Assembly: GCA_020722245.1 (NCBI GenBank)
Contig: DYLE01000143.1
Location: 1-6,327 of the forward strand
Length of the DNA stretch: 6,327 bases
Reading direction: 5' to 3'
From: Desulfonema limicola
GTDB taxonomy: Bacteria > Desulfobacterota > Desulfobacteria > Desulfobacterales > Desulfosalsimonadaceae
Part shown: positions 1-6,267 of the stretch, one piece after another
How the letters are laid out: each line of letters opens with the position of its first letter
Numbering within the stretch: position 1 is the stretch's first letter
Program-made: the position numbers and the translations under genes
Notes under the pieces: model-generated
Told to the model about the DNA's origin: nothing
Database searches by the model: none
The model's input: the letters and a program-made list of their open reading frames with translations, nothing else

Positions 1-408
1 GACTGGGTCTCCGGCGCCTGCATGCTGGTCAGAAGAAAGGCCGTGGAAGAGGTCGGCCTGATGGACGAACGGTTTTTCATGTATTGGGAGGATGCGGACT
101 GGTGCAGACGGATGTCTGAAAAGGGATGGTCTGTGGTGTACACCCCCCAGGCGTCCATTGTGCATTATGTGGGGCGAAGCAGCGGAAGGGAAATCCGGCC
201 GCTTCTGGAGTTTCACCGAAGCGCGCACTATTTTTTCTGCAAGCACTGCCGGTCCAGGGGGTCGGCTGCGGCCAAGGCCCTGGTGTTCTTGGCGTTAAGC
301 CTTCGGTTTTATGCGATCCTGGCCGGACGCGGCCTGGCCCCTGTCTGGGAAAAGGCAAGGCGGGGGCGTTTGCAGGCGGCCGCCGTGGAGATTCCCCCAC
401 AGTGCTGA
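1..408 (+). CDS. Family 2 glycosyltransferase, C-terminal part (5' end outside window)
   Basis: The frame is open from base 1, so this is the last 135 residues of a larger protein; the first ATG inside the window (22) is internal, because the codons before it already read DWVSGAC, part of a conserved block. Seen: a V-S-G-A-C-M-L-V-R-R strand (residues 3-12), then G-L-M-D-E-R-F-F and the Y-W-E-D-A-D-W-C-R-R block (28-37), whose ED pair corresponds to the acidic catalytic-base motif of GT-A family 2 enzymes, followed by G-W-x-V-V-Y-x-P and an I-V-H-Y segment. This is the pattern of rhamnosyltransferase-like (WbbL/RfbF-type) enzymes, usually around 300 residues, so roughly half is missing upstream. 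The C-terminal stretch (about 70-110) is amphipathic to hydrophobic and may contact the membrane. By family it would transfer a sugar from a nucleotide donor to a lipid-linked glycan at the inner face of the cytoplasmic membrane. Donor and acceptor cannot be told. It is followed after 47 nt by the epimerase gene on the same strand. Confidence 0.9.
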   Translation, partial: DWVSGACMLVRRKAVEEVGLMDERFFMYWEDADWCRRMSEKGWSVVYTPQASIVHYVGRSSGREIRPLLEFHRSAHYFFCKHCRSRGSAAAKALVFLALSLRFYAILAGRGLAPVWEKARRGRLQAAAVEIPPQC

Positions 409-444
409 TTTTTTTATTCAATCATAAAACGGGATGGATGTTGT

Positions 445-450
445 AAGGGA
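445..450 (+). promoter_or_regulatory. Ribosome binding site of the epimerase gene
   Basis: AAGGGA lies 5 nt before the ATG at 456. It is the only purine-rich stretch close to the start and supports that ATG. The 47-nt gap after the glycosyltransferase shows no convincing promoter, so the gene is probably transcribed with its upstream neighbour. Confidence 0.6.
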
Positions 451-455
451 TAGCG

Positions 456-1424
456 ATGAGAATACTGATCACTGGCGGTGCGGGGTTTATCGGTTCCCAC
501 CTTGTGGACCGGTTGATTGACGCGGATCATGAGGTTTATGCCATCGATGATCTCAGCACCGGCAGTATGAAAAATGTTCGCCAGCATAAGAAGAACAAGA
601 GATTTCATCTGATTGTTGACACGATTTTGAACGAGTCCCTGATGCATGAGGTCATTTCCAAATGCGACCAGGTCTATCATCTGGCCGCTGCCGTGGGGGT
701 CAAGCTGATCATGAACCGCCCGGTGGAGACCCTGGAAACCAACGTCAAGGGCACGGAAACCGTGCTTTCCGTGGCCAATCACTATAAAAAAAAGGTGCTC
801 ATCGCCTCCACCAGCGAGGTGTATGGAAAGATCATGAACGGCGACAACCCGCGCTCTTTGGCGGAGGACGAGGACCGGCTGATGGGACCCACCACCAAAA
901 GGCGCTGGGCTTATGCCTGCTCCAAAGAGTTTGATGAGTTTTTGGCCCTGGCCTACCATGAGGAGAAAAAATTGCCGGTCATCATTACCCGTTTGTTCAA
1001 CACGGTCGGCCCTCGGCAGATCGGCCAGTACGGTATGGTGCTGCCCAATTTTGTTCAAAAGGCCTTGATCGGCAAGCCGATCATCATTTACGGGGACGGA
1101 AAACAGTCTCGAAGCTTTATTCACGTTTACGACGCGGTGGACGCGATGATCCGGTTGATGAATGAACCCCGGGCCGTCGGACAGGTCGTAAATGTGGGGA
1201 ATGAGCACGAGGTCACGATTATCGATCTGGCGCAGATGGTAAAGCAGATGACCGGGAGTTCTTCGGATATCGAGTATCTGAGCTATGAGCGGGCCTACGG
1301 ACCGGGTTTCGAGGACATGCAGCGGCGCTCCCCGGATATCACCAGGCTCAAGAACCTGATCGGCTATGAACCCAAAAACGACCTGCAGGCGATCATTCGG
1401 AGCGTCATTGAGTATTACCTTTGA
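456..1424 (+). CDS. NAD-dependent sugar-nucleotide epimerase/decarboxylase (extended SDR)
   Basis: A full-length 322-residue extended short-chain dehydrogenase. Seen: the NAD-binding glycine motif TGGAGFIGS (residues 6-14), an acidic pair D31-D32 after beta-2 that favours NAD over NADP, the active-site strand S-T-S-E-V-Y-G (118-124), and the catalytic pair Y153/K157 in Y-A-C-S-K. The substrate-binding region has R-L-F-N-T-V-G-P-R (179-187), Y-G-D-G-K-Q-S-R-S-F (212-221) and an R-R-S-P-D-I segment (290-295). The T-S-E triad followed by Y and K, and the late R-x-P-D-I arginine, match the layout of UDP-glucuronate decarboxylases (UXS, ArnA C-terminal domain), where the Ser/Glu and Arg act in decarboxylation. 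The rest also fits the broad UDP-glucose 4-epimerase/dehydratase group, so the exact reaction is open. It is cytosolic and would supply an activated sugar to the flanking glycan genes. The stop is 3 nt before the next gene and in the same frame. The family call is firm and the substrate is not. Confidence 0.92.
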   Translation: MRILITGGAGFIGSHLVDRLIDADHEVYAIDDLSTGSMKNVRQHKKNKRFHLIVDTILNESLMHEVISKCDQVYHLAAAVGVKLIMNRPVETLETNVKGTETVLSVANHYKKKVLIASTSEVYGKIMNGDNPRSLAEDEDRLMGPTTKRRWAYACSKEFDEFLALAYHEEKKLPVIITRLFNTVGPRQIGQYGMVLPNFVQKALIGKPIIIYGDGKQSRSFIHVYDAVDAMIRLMNEPRAVGQVVNVGNEHEVTIIDLAQMVKQMTGSSSDIEYLSYERAYGPGFEDMQRRSPDITRLKNLIGYEPKNDLQAIIRSVIEYYL

Positions 1425-1427
1425 TCC

Positions 1428-3266
1428 ATGAGCCATGCCTTGGCCTATTTCATCGCGTTTTTGCTTTCCTTTTCCCTCTCCCTGATCCTGACGCCGGCGG
1501 CTGGCCGGCTTGCGGTGAGGTGGGGCTTTGCGGCCAAACCCCGGGTGGACCGGTGGCACAAAACCCCCACCGGGCTGTTCGGCGGGGTCAGTATGTTTAT
1601 CAGCATGATGCTGTCCTGGCAGGCCGGCGCGCTCTGTCTCGGGGAGTACAGCCCGTTTGTATTGCCGCTCCTTCCGGTGGTGCTGGCGGCGTCGGCGATT
1701 TTTCTTCTGGGCCTCGTTGACGATATTCTCGAGCTCAACCCCCAGTACAAGCTGATCGTGCAGGTGATCATCGCCTCGGCCCTGGTTGTTTTCGGCTTTC
1801 AGGTGAGCTGGTTTGAATCGAAAACAGCGAACCTGCTGGTCAGCATCATCTGGCTGGTCGGTATCACCAACGCCTTCAACCTGCTGGATAACATGGACGG
1901 GCTTTCCGCCGGCATCGCGGTTATCGCGGGGTTCTTTCTTTTCCTCTGGCTTTCGCTGACCCAGGGGGCTCAGACCATGGGGGGGGCCGTCAGCCTGATC
2001 CTCGCCGCCTACATGGGGGGGGTACTCGGGTTTTTGATTTACAACTTCCACCCGGCCTCCATTTTCATGGGGGATGCGGGGAGCCTTTTCATCGGGTTCG
2101 TCCTGGCCTGTTTGGCCGTGACCGTGGGCCCGTCAAACAGCCCCGGGGGGAGCTTTTTTCAACAGGTTTCCGTCATTGCGATTCCCTGCCTGATCCTGTT
2201 TATTCCGATCCTGGACACCGCCTTTGTGAGTTTTATGCGCCGGATGTTTTCCCGCTCCGTGTTTCAGGGCGGGAAGGATCACTCCTCCCATCGCTTGGTG
2301 GCCATCGGGCTTTCGGAAAAAAAGGCGGTGCTGATTCTGTATCTGCTGGCCGTTGCTTCCGGGCTGATCGCCCTGGGCATTTATCCTATGAACATCGGGG
2401 TGGTGGTGGTCGTCATCGCCCTTTACCTTGTTTTTGTTCTGCTGTTCTGGATCTATCTGGGGAACGTCAAGGTCTATTCGGAAAAACCAAAACCGCCTGG
2501 AAAGGAAAACGGCTCTTTTGTTGCGGTGTGGTTTGAGGCGGGTTACGGCAGGACCCTGTTTTCGATTCTTCTGGATCTGGTCCTTATCACGCTGGCCTAT
2601 TACCTTTCCTACCTGCTGCGGTTTGAGGGGGAGCCGGGCCCCAACTTCAAGTTTTTTTTAAGATCCCTGCCGATCCTTTTTGCCTGCCAGATATTCTGTT
2701 TTTATGGTTTCGGGGTGTACCAGCGTCTGTGGCGGGGCTCCAGGCTGAGCGATCTTTCCGTGTACCTCAAGGGGGTGACCGGCGGCACCCTGATGGCCAT
2801 GCTGGTCCTGCTGTTTGTCTACCGGTTTCAAAGCTTTTCACGGGCGGTTTTTGTGATTTACTGGGGCTTGATGCTGATTCTGATTTCATTTTCCAGATTT
2901 TTTTTCAGGATGCTGGATGAATGGGCCATCCGCGGCAGGCGGGATGGCAAGCCGGCCCTGATCTACGGCGCCGGTGTGGGCGGACAGATGACCGCCCGGG
3001 AGATCGAGACCAATAAGGATTTGGGGCTTTCCCTGGTGGGGTTTATCGACGACGATCCGCTGAAAAAAGGCAAAAAGATCAGCGGCTATCCGGTTTTCGG
3101 AGGCGGGGAGCGGCTGCCGGAGGTCCTCAGGAAACACCATATCTGCACGATTATTGTCTCCTTTAAAGCGAACAGCGCCGAGAAAAAAAAGGAGATCGCC
3201 CAGCTGTGCATGCGGGCCGGGCTGGACGTCTCGATCCGCCAGATGCGACTGACCATCGGCCCCTGA
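1428..3266 (+). CDS. WecA/MraY-like polyprenyl-phosphate HexNAc-1-P transferase fused to FlaA1/CapD-type membrane and Rossmann region
   Basis: 612 residues in two parts. Residues 1-345 form a multi-helix polyprenyl-phosphate N-acetylhexosamine-1-phosphate transferase with its signature loops: D-R-W-H-K-T-P-T (41-48), L-V-D-D-I with D98/D99, N-A-F-N-L-L-D-N-M-D-G (148-158), F-M-G-D-A-G-S with D216, and the D-H-S-S-H-R-L loop (284-290). These are the Mg2+, nucleotide and lipid-phosphate residues of the family, which attaches sugar-1-phosphate to undecaprenyl phosphate. Residues about 375-490 add four more hydrophobic segments, and 508-612 form a cytosolic Rossmann-like domain with G-A-G-V-G-G (514-519) and V-G-F-I-D-D-D-P (537-544), as in the front half of FlaA1/WbpM/CapD proteins. 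The SDR catalytic half that normally follows is absent; the protein stops at residue 612 just after this domain. There is no clear Shine-Dalgarno site. The ATG lies 3 nt after the epimerase stop, so translation is probably coupled. Likely role: priming enzyme for O-antigen or exopolysaccharide. The job of the second part is unknown. Confidence 0.9.
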   Translation: MSHALAYFIAFLLSFSLSLILTPAAGRLAVRWGFAAKPRVDRWHKTPTGLFGGVSMFISMMLSWQAGALCLGEYSPFVLPLLPVVLAASAIFLLGLVDDILELNPQYKLIVQVIIASALVVFGFQVSWFESKTANLLVSIIWLVGITNAFNLLDNMDGLSAGIAVIAGFFLFLWLSLTQGAQTMGGAVSLILAAYMGGVLGFLIYNFHPASIFMGDAGSLFIGFVLACLAVTVGPSNSPGGSFFQQVSVIAIPCLILFIPILDTAFVSFMRRMFSRSVFQGGKDHSSHRLVAIGLSEKKAVLILYLLAVASGLIALGIYPMNIGVVVVVIALYLVFVLLFWIYLGNVKVYSEKPKPPGKENGSFVAVWFEAGYGRTLFSILLDLVLITLAYYLSYLLRFEGEPGPNFKFFLRSLPILFACQIFCFYGFGVYQRLWRGSRLSDLSVYLKGVTGGTLMAMLVLLFVYRFQSFSRAVFVIYWGLMLILISFSRFFFRMLDEWAIRGRRDGKPALIYGAGVGGQMTAREIETNKDLGLSLVGFIDDDPLKKGKKISGYPVFGGGERLPEVLRKHHICTIIVSFKANSAEKKKEIAQLCMRAGLDVSIRQMRLTIGP

Positions 3267-3316
3267 GCCTATGGCGGCCGTATCCAGGGGCTTGATGAAA
3301 CAACCGGAGCTTGGAA

Positions 3317-5848
3317 TCACATCATTTTTCTTACCGCATCCGCGATCCTGGCCAAGGTGGGCATTATGGCGTTTTCCAGGTTTTTGGCGTAGGGGATGGG
3401 GCATTCCGGCGCCGCGATCCTGACCGGGGCGGTTTTGAGGACATTAAACCCGGCGGTGGCTACCCGCGCGATGACCTCCGCGCCGATCCCGCCGGTGCAG
3501 GGACCCTCTTCCACGGTGATCAGCCGGCCGGTTTTTTTCACGGAGTTTAAAATGGTCAGGGTGTCCATGGGATAAAGGCTGCACAGGTCGATGACCTCCA
3601 CGCGGATGCCTTCGTTGCTCAATGCTTCCGCGGCCTCCATGCAGGCCCCGACGCTCAGGAGATGGGCCACCATGGTCACATCTTCACCGCTTCTGCGGAT
3701 TAAGGCCTTGCCCAGGGGGAGGGTGTATTCGCCGGAGGGGATTTTCCCGGTCTCGGCGTACATGAGTTTGTGCTCAAAGACGATCACCGGATTGTTGAGC
3801 CGGATGGCGGATTTCAGCAGCCCCTTGGCGGTGAACGGGTCTGAAGGGGCGACCACCATGAGACCGGGCACGCCCAGAAAGAATTTTTCCATGGACTGGG
3901 AATGCTGGGCCGCCATCCCGATGCCGCTGCCCACGGGCGTTCGAATGGTCAAGGGGATGGAGACCTGCCCGCCGGTCATGTAACGCAGCTTGGCCGCCTG
4001 ATTGATGATGGGGTCCATGCAGCAGGTGAGAAAATCCGAAAACAGGATCTCGGCCACCGGGCGCATTCCGGTCATGGCCGCTCCCACGGCCCCGCCCACA
4101 ATACCGTATTCGCTGATCGGCGTGTCGATGATCCGGTTTTTGCCGAACCGCTCCAGCAGCCCTTCGGTGACATTAAAATAACCGCCCAGGGTCACGTCCT
4201 CGCCCCAGAGAAATACCCTGTCGTCTCTTGTCATCTCTTCGGCGAGGGCTTCATTAATCGCCTGGGCGACGGATACCTCTTTGTCCCCGGAAGGCCTCAT
4301 GTCCCCCTTGAAGTAAGTATCCTGTTCGGGTGTGTACACATCTTTCATAAGGACCTTTATTTCCGGTTCAGGGGATTTAACCGCATAGGCCACTGCGGCG
4401 TTCACCTCGTCTGCGGCGGCTTTTTGAACAGCCGCGATTTCCGATTCGGAGGCGGTGCGGCTGCTCAGCATGTCTCTGGTCAACTGAAGGATCGGGTCCT
4501 GTTCCTGGTATTTTGTCTTTTCCGCCTGGTCCCGATAGAGCTCCGGGTCGCCTTCCATGTGCCCTCGCCAGCGATAGGTCATGAGCTCGATCAGCCGGGG
4601 CTTGCCGTCTTTTCGCATCTCGGAAATAATCTCCCCGACCTTTTGAAAGACTTCCTTCACCTTGTTTCCGTCGAGCCGGTAAGATTTTATGTTATAGGCT
4701 GCGGCGCGTTTATGGATTTCAGGGACCCCCGAATGTTTCTCCACATGGGTGAACTCGCCGTAGAGGTTGTTTTCCACGACCACCAGCACGGGCAGATCAA
4801 AGACTGCGATCATGTTCATGGATTCATGGAACATCCCCTGGTTGACGCTGCCGTCGCCGGCGATGACCACGGAGATATCATCGCGCTTCTGGTGTTTGAT
4901 GGCGAATCCCGCCCCCATGGCCAGCAGGTAACCCGCTCCCACAATCCCGTTGGCTCCCAGAACCCCCCGGCCGCCGTCGGTCACATGCATGGATCCGCCT
5001 TTGCCGGCGCAGAGCCCATCGGCCTTGCCGTAGATTTCGGCCATCATGCGGTTGAGGTTTGCGTTTTTGGCGATGATATGGCCGTGGCCCCGGTGGGTGG
5101 TGTTTAAATAATCCGACTCCCGAAGATTCATGCAGACCCCGGCCGCCACCGCCTCCTGGCCGATGGACAGGTGAATCGCCTCGGTGGGGAGTTTTCCCTC
5201 TTTAAACGCGCCGGCCAGGTGCTCTTCAAACGCCCGGATCACGCACATGGTTTTCAGCAGGTCCTTGTCCGTGACGGATCGGGTCTTTTTGTTTAATTTC
5301 GGCTGGGCCGATTCCCGGGCCTCTGTAAACTCCATGGGAAAGGGCGGCAGGACATCCGGATGAATTTCCTTTTTTTTGAAAACATCCAGAAGGCCCCGCA
5401 GGGGCGGCTTTTTTCTGGCTTTCCGCGTGGCGGCCTTTGTTAACAGATCCTCCCGGCCGAATTCCTTTAGCACCTCCGGATACATGGCAAAGGCCGGCTT
5501 CAGCGCGGGGATGAGTTTTAAGGCTTTTTGCACCGATCCTTTGGGGATGATCTTGCGGGTGGCGATGGCCATGGGAACATTTAGGTCTTGCATCCAGAAC
5601 AGATGGCTGGTCTCAGAGGAGAGAATCATGTCCACATCCGGCTGGACCTCCTTTTCCGGATTGAAATAGTATCGGGGCGCATCCCCGGAAATATCAATGT
5701 AGAGGGTGGACGGAAAGTCCGTGTACCTGAATCTCGCAACGAGTTTTACGCCGGATACCGATCCAACAATGGATGGCGTGTCTAAAATTTTGTCCCAGAG
5801 CCGGGAGAGGATGGCTTCGAATTCCTTCTGGTCTTTATAAACGCCCAT
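3317..5848 (-). CDS. SCP2 domain fused to TPP-dependent 2-oxoacid (acetoin-type) dehydrogenase E1 alpha and beta
   Basis: 843 residues in three parts. Residues 1-135 resemble SCP2 (sterol carrier) domains: an alternating strand region with L-Y-I-D-I-S-G (49-55), then D-V-D-M-I-L-S (71-77), F-W-M-Q-D-L-N-V-P-M-A (84-94) and K-A-L-K-L-I-P-A-L-K-P-A-F (108-120). A basic, proline-rich linker runs to about 190. Residues 190-505 are E1-alpha: T-H-R-G-H-G-H (251-257), the thiamine-diphosphate motif from G-D-G (331-333) to N-N (360-361), and the Y-R-W-R-G-H-M-E-G-D loop (425-434). Residues 520-843 are E1-beta: W-G-E-D-V (548-552), I-S-E-Y-G (578-582) with the cofactor-activating glutamate, A-Q-H-S-Q-S (647-652) with the catalytic histidine, and E-E-G-P-C-T-G-G (780-787). 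Both halves look intact, so the enzyme should decarboxylate a 2-oxoacid or cleave acetoin and pass the acyl unit to an E2 lipoyl domain, not encoded nearby. The E-G-D-P-E-L-Y-R segment resembles AcoA. The ATG at 5848 was chosen because a good ribosome site precedes it and the SCP2 fold begins there. It is cytosolic; its substrate is unknown. Confidence 0.9.
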   Translation of the reverse strand: MGVYKDQKEFEAILSRLWDKILDTPSIVGSVSGVKLVARFRYTDFPSTLYIDISGDAPRYYFNPEKEVQPDVDMILSSETSHLFWMQDLNVPMAIATRKIIPKGSVQKALKLIPALKPAFAMYPEVLKEFGREDLLTKAATRKARKKPPLRGLLDVFKKKEIHPDVLPPFPMEFTEARESAQPKLNKKTRSVTDKDLLKTMCVIRAFEEHLAGAFKEGKLPTEAIHLSIGQEAVAAGVCMNLRESDYLNTTHRGHGHIIAKNANLNRMMAEIYGKADGLCAGKGGSMHVTDGGRGVLGANGIVGAGYLLAMGAGFAIKHQKRDDISVVIAGDGSVNQGMFHESMNMIAVFDLPVLVVVENNLYGEFTHVEKHSGVPEIHKRAAAYNIKSYRLDGNKVKEVFQKVGEIISEMRKDGKPRLIELMTYRWRGHMEGDPELYRDQAEKTKYQEQDPILQLTRDMLSSRTASESEIAAVQKAAADEVNAAVAYAVKSPEPEIKVLMKDVYTPEQDTYFKGDMRPSGDKEVSVAQAINEALAEEMTRDDRVFLWGEDVTLGGYFNVTEGLLERFGKNRIIDTPISEYGIVGGAVGAAMTGMRPVAEILFSDFLTCCMDPIINQAAKLRYMTGGQVSIPLTIRTPVGSGIGMAAQHSQSMEKFFLGVPGLMVVAPSDPFTAKGLLKSAIRLNNPVIVFEHKLMYAETGKIPSGEYTLPLGKALIRRSGEDVTMVAHLLSVGACMEAAEALSNEGIRVEVIDLCSLYPMDTLTILNSVKKTGRLITVEEGPCTGGIGAEVIARVATAGFNVLKTAPVRIAAPECPIPYAKNLENAIMPTLARIADAVRKMM

Positions 5849-5853
5849 GGTGT

Positions 5854-5860
5854 CTCCTTT
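5854..5860 (-). promoter_or_regulatory. Ribosome binding site that sets the E1 start
   Basis: On the - strand AAAGGAG stands 5 nt before the ATG at 5848. The same frame stays open upstream to an ATG at 6115, but residues coded there do not resemble the family and that ATG has no comparable site. This site therefore supports the shorter 843-residue protein. Confidence 0.75.
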
Positions 5861-5873
5861 TTGATTGAGTGGT

Positions 5874-5902
5874 AAGAAAACCCATCGCTTTCGGCGATGG
5901 AC
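5874..5902 (-). terminator. Terminator-like hairpin in the E1 leader (possible attenuator)
   Basis: Read on the - strand, CCATCGC (5900-5894) pairs perfectly with GCGATGG (5888-5882) around a CGAAA loop, and wobble pairs extend it. The stem is followed directly by the U-rich run TTTTCTT (5880-5874). This is the layout of an intrinsic terminator, but it sits only 25 nt before the E1 start codon, inside the expected 5' leader. It could end transcription from upstream or act as a regulated attenuator. On the + strand the same hairpin has no T tract, so the - orientation is preferred. Confidence 0.5.
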
Positions 5903-5909
5903 CCGCAAA

Positions 5910-5975
5910 AGTCCTCCTGACCCGAAGAGAAATATTATGGGTTTTTCCCTGGGAAAAGCCCCCGGGAGGTGGACT
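5910..5975 (-). promoter_or_regulatory. Structured 5' leader of the E1 gene: long-range stem enclosing a hairpin (riboswitch-like)
   Basis: Two arms 38 nt apart are complementary: plus-strand AGTCC-T-CCT-GA-CCCG (5910-5924) against CGGG-AGG-T-GGACT (5963-5975). That gives 12 base pairs with one mismatch (5915/5970) and a 2-nt bulge (5919-5920). The enclosed segment holds a second hairpin, 5939-5948 with 5952-5961, 10 pairs with one wobble and a 3-nt loop, stacked one base from the outer stem. A 14-nt unpaired A/T-rich strand (5925-5938) is left on the other side. The 3' arm on the - strand contains AGGAGG (5918-5913), which the stem would hide. The GGAC of that arm can instead pair with GTCC (5902-5899) at the base of the downstream terminator-like hairpin, so the folds may compete. 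I do not recognise a known riboswitch consensus. The structure is seen in the sequence; the regulatory role is inferred. Confidence 0.4.
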
Positions 5976-6002
5976 GAAAAAGAACCTGTGCATGACAGAT
6001 GA

Positions 6003-6031
6003 CATATATCGCATGTAACATGGGATTGCAA
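6003..6031 (-). promoter_or_regulatory. Candidate sigma70-like promoter for the E1 gene
   Basis: On the - strand TTGCAA (6031-6026) and TATATG (6008-6003) are separated by exactly 17 nt, each matching 4 of 6 consensus bases. Transcription would start near 5996, about 20 nt before the outer leader stem and about 150 nt before the start codon. The match is modest; its support is the spacing and its position just ahead of the structured leader. Confidence 0.3.
6012..6022. promoter_or_regulatory. Inverted repeat CATGT-A-ACATG, possible operator
   Basis: A perfect 5-bp inverted repeat with a one-base centre lies inside the 17-nt spacer of the candidate E1 promoter, where a bound repressor or MerR-like regulator would act. 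An 11-bp repeat can arise by chance, so only its location gives it weight. No regulator gene is in the window. Confidence 0.25.
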
Positions 6032-6069
6032 ATACCATAGGGGCAAACGCACGTATATGATCAACCATT

Positions 6070-6081
6070 TTGAAATTTCAA
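6070..6081. repeat. Perfect 12-bp palindrome TTGAAATTTCAA
   Basis: The sequence TTGAAATTTCAA equals its own reverse complement. It lies about 40 bp upstream of the candidate -35 element of the E1 gene, a usual place for an activator site. It does not extend further on either side. A regulatory role is only inferred. Confidence 0.25.
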
Positions 6082-6153
6082 CTTCTGTAGTGCCGGGACG
6101 GGGTTGGAAGGCCAAGGGCGGCGGATTTAGAACCCCCTGTTCAATTCAGATCC

Positions 6154-6267
6154 ATGAATCAGGAACTTCACGCGATTGTCATGCCGGACGGGGCATTGAA
6201 TCTGGAATGGAGCGAGACGGCGGAGCCCGTTTCAAAAACCACCCAGCTGCTGCAGAGGGAAATTTGA
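6154..6267 (+). CDS. Short open frame, 37 codons: small protein or broken gene start
   Basis: ATG at 6154 opens a 37-codon frame reading MNQELHAIVMPDGALNLEWS and on to QLLQREI, ended by TGA and a second in-frame stop TAA directly after. About two thirds of its third codon positions are G or C, in keeping with real genes here, and the residue mix is protein-like and soluble. Against it: there is no Shine-Dalgarno site ahead of the ATG, the length is small, and I do not recognise a family with confidence. The opening weakly recalls, from memory only, the extreme N-terminus of large bacterial SNF2-type helicases; if so, this is a remnant cut off by stops near 6265. It would be read away from the E1 gene. 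No function is proposed. Confidence 0.25.
   Translation: MNQELHAIVMPDGALNLEWSETAEPVSKTTQLLQREI

Noticed and set aside
385..416. Terminator after the glycosyltransferase: GTGG/CCAC then a T7 run
   Set aside because: The stem is only 4 bp, has an 8-nt loop, and is separated from the T run by 8 nt; too weak, and the downstream genes appear to be in the same operon.
414..2051. 545-codon open frame on the - strand, antisense to the epimerase and transferase genes
   Set aside because: Its translation is low-complexity in style (rich in D, H, Q, P, R) with no family features, and the + strand holds two clear protein families. It is long because the two sense genes share one frame, so the same antisense frame stays open across both.
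3902..5107. 401-codon open frame on the + strand opposite the E1 gene
   Set aside because: Rich in G, H and D with no recognisable motif, and it lies opposite intact TPP and catalytic motifs of the E1 gene; a composition shadow.
6049..6061. TATGAT on the + strand as a -10 element for the short frame at 6154
   Set aside because: No -35-like sequence lies 16-18 nt upstream; the nearest TTGCAA is 24 nt away.
5849..6115. N-terminal extension of the E1 protein to the ATG at 6115
   Set aside because: The added 89 residues do not look like a domain, overlap the promoter-like and hairpin sequences, and lack a good ribosome site; the ATG at 5848 has one.
5976..6120. Sigma54 (-24/-12) promoter, as expected for acetoin dehydrogenase operons
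   Set aside because: I searched by eye on the - strand for GG and GC doublets 10 nt apart in a TGGCAC/TTGC context and found none.
6089..6195. Near repeat of TGCCGGGACGGGG and TGCCGGACGGGG
   Set aside because: Short and GC-rich, with no flanking similarity; likely chance, with the second copy inside the short frame.
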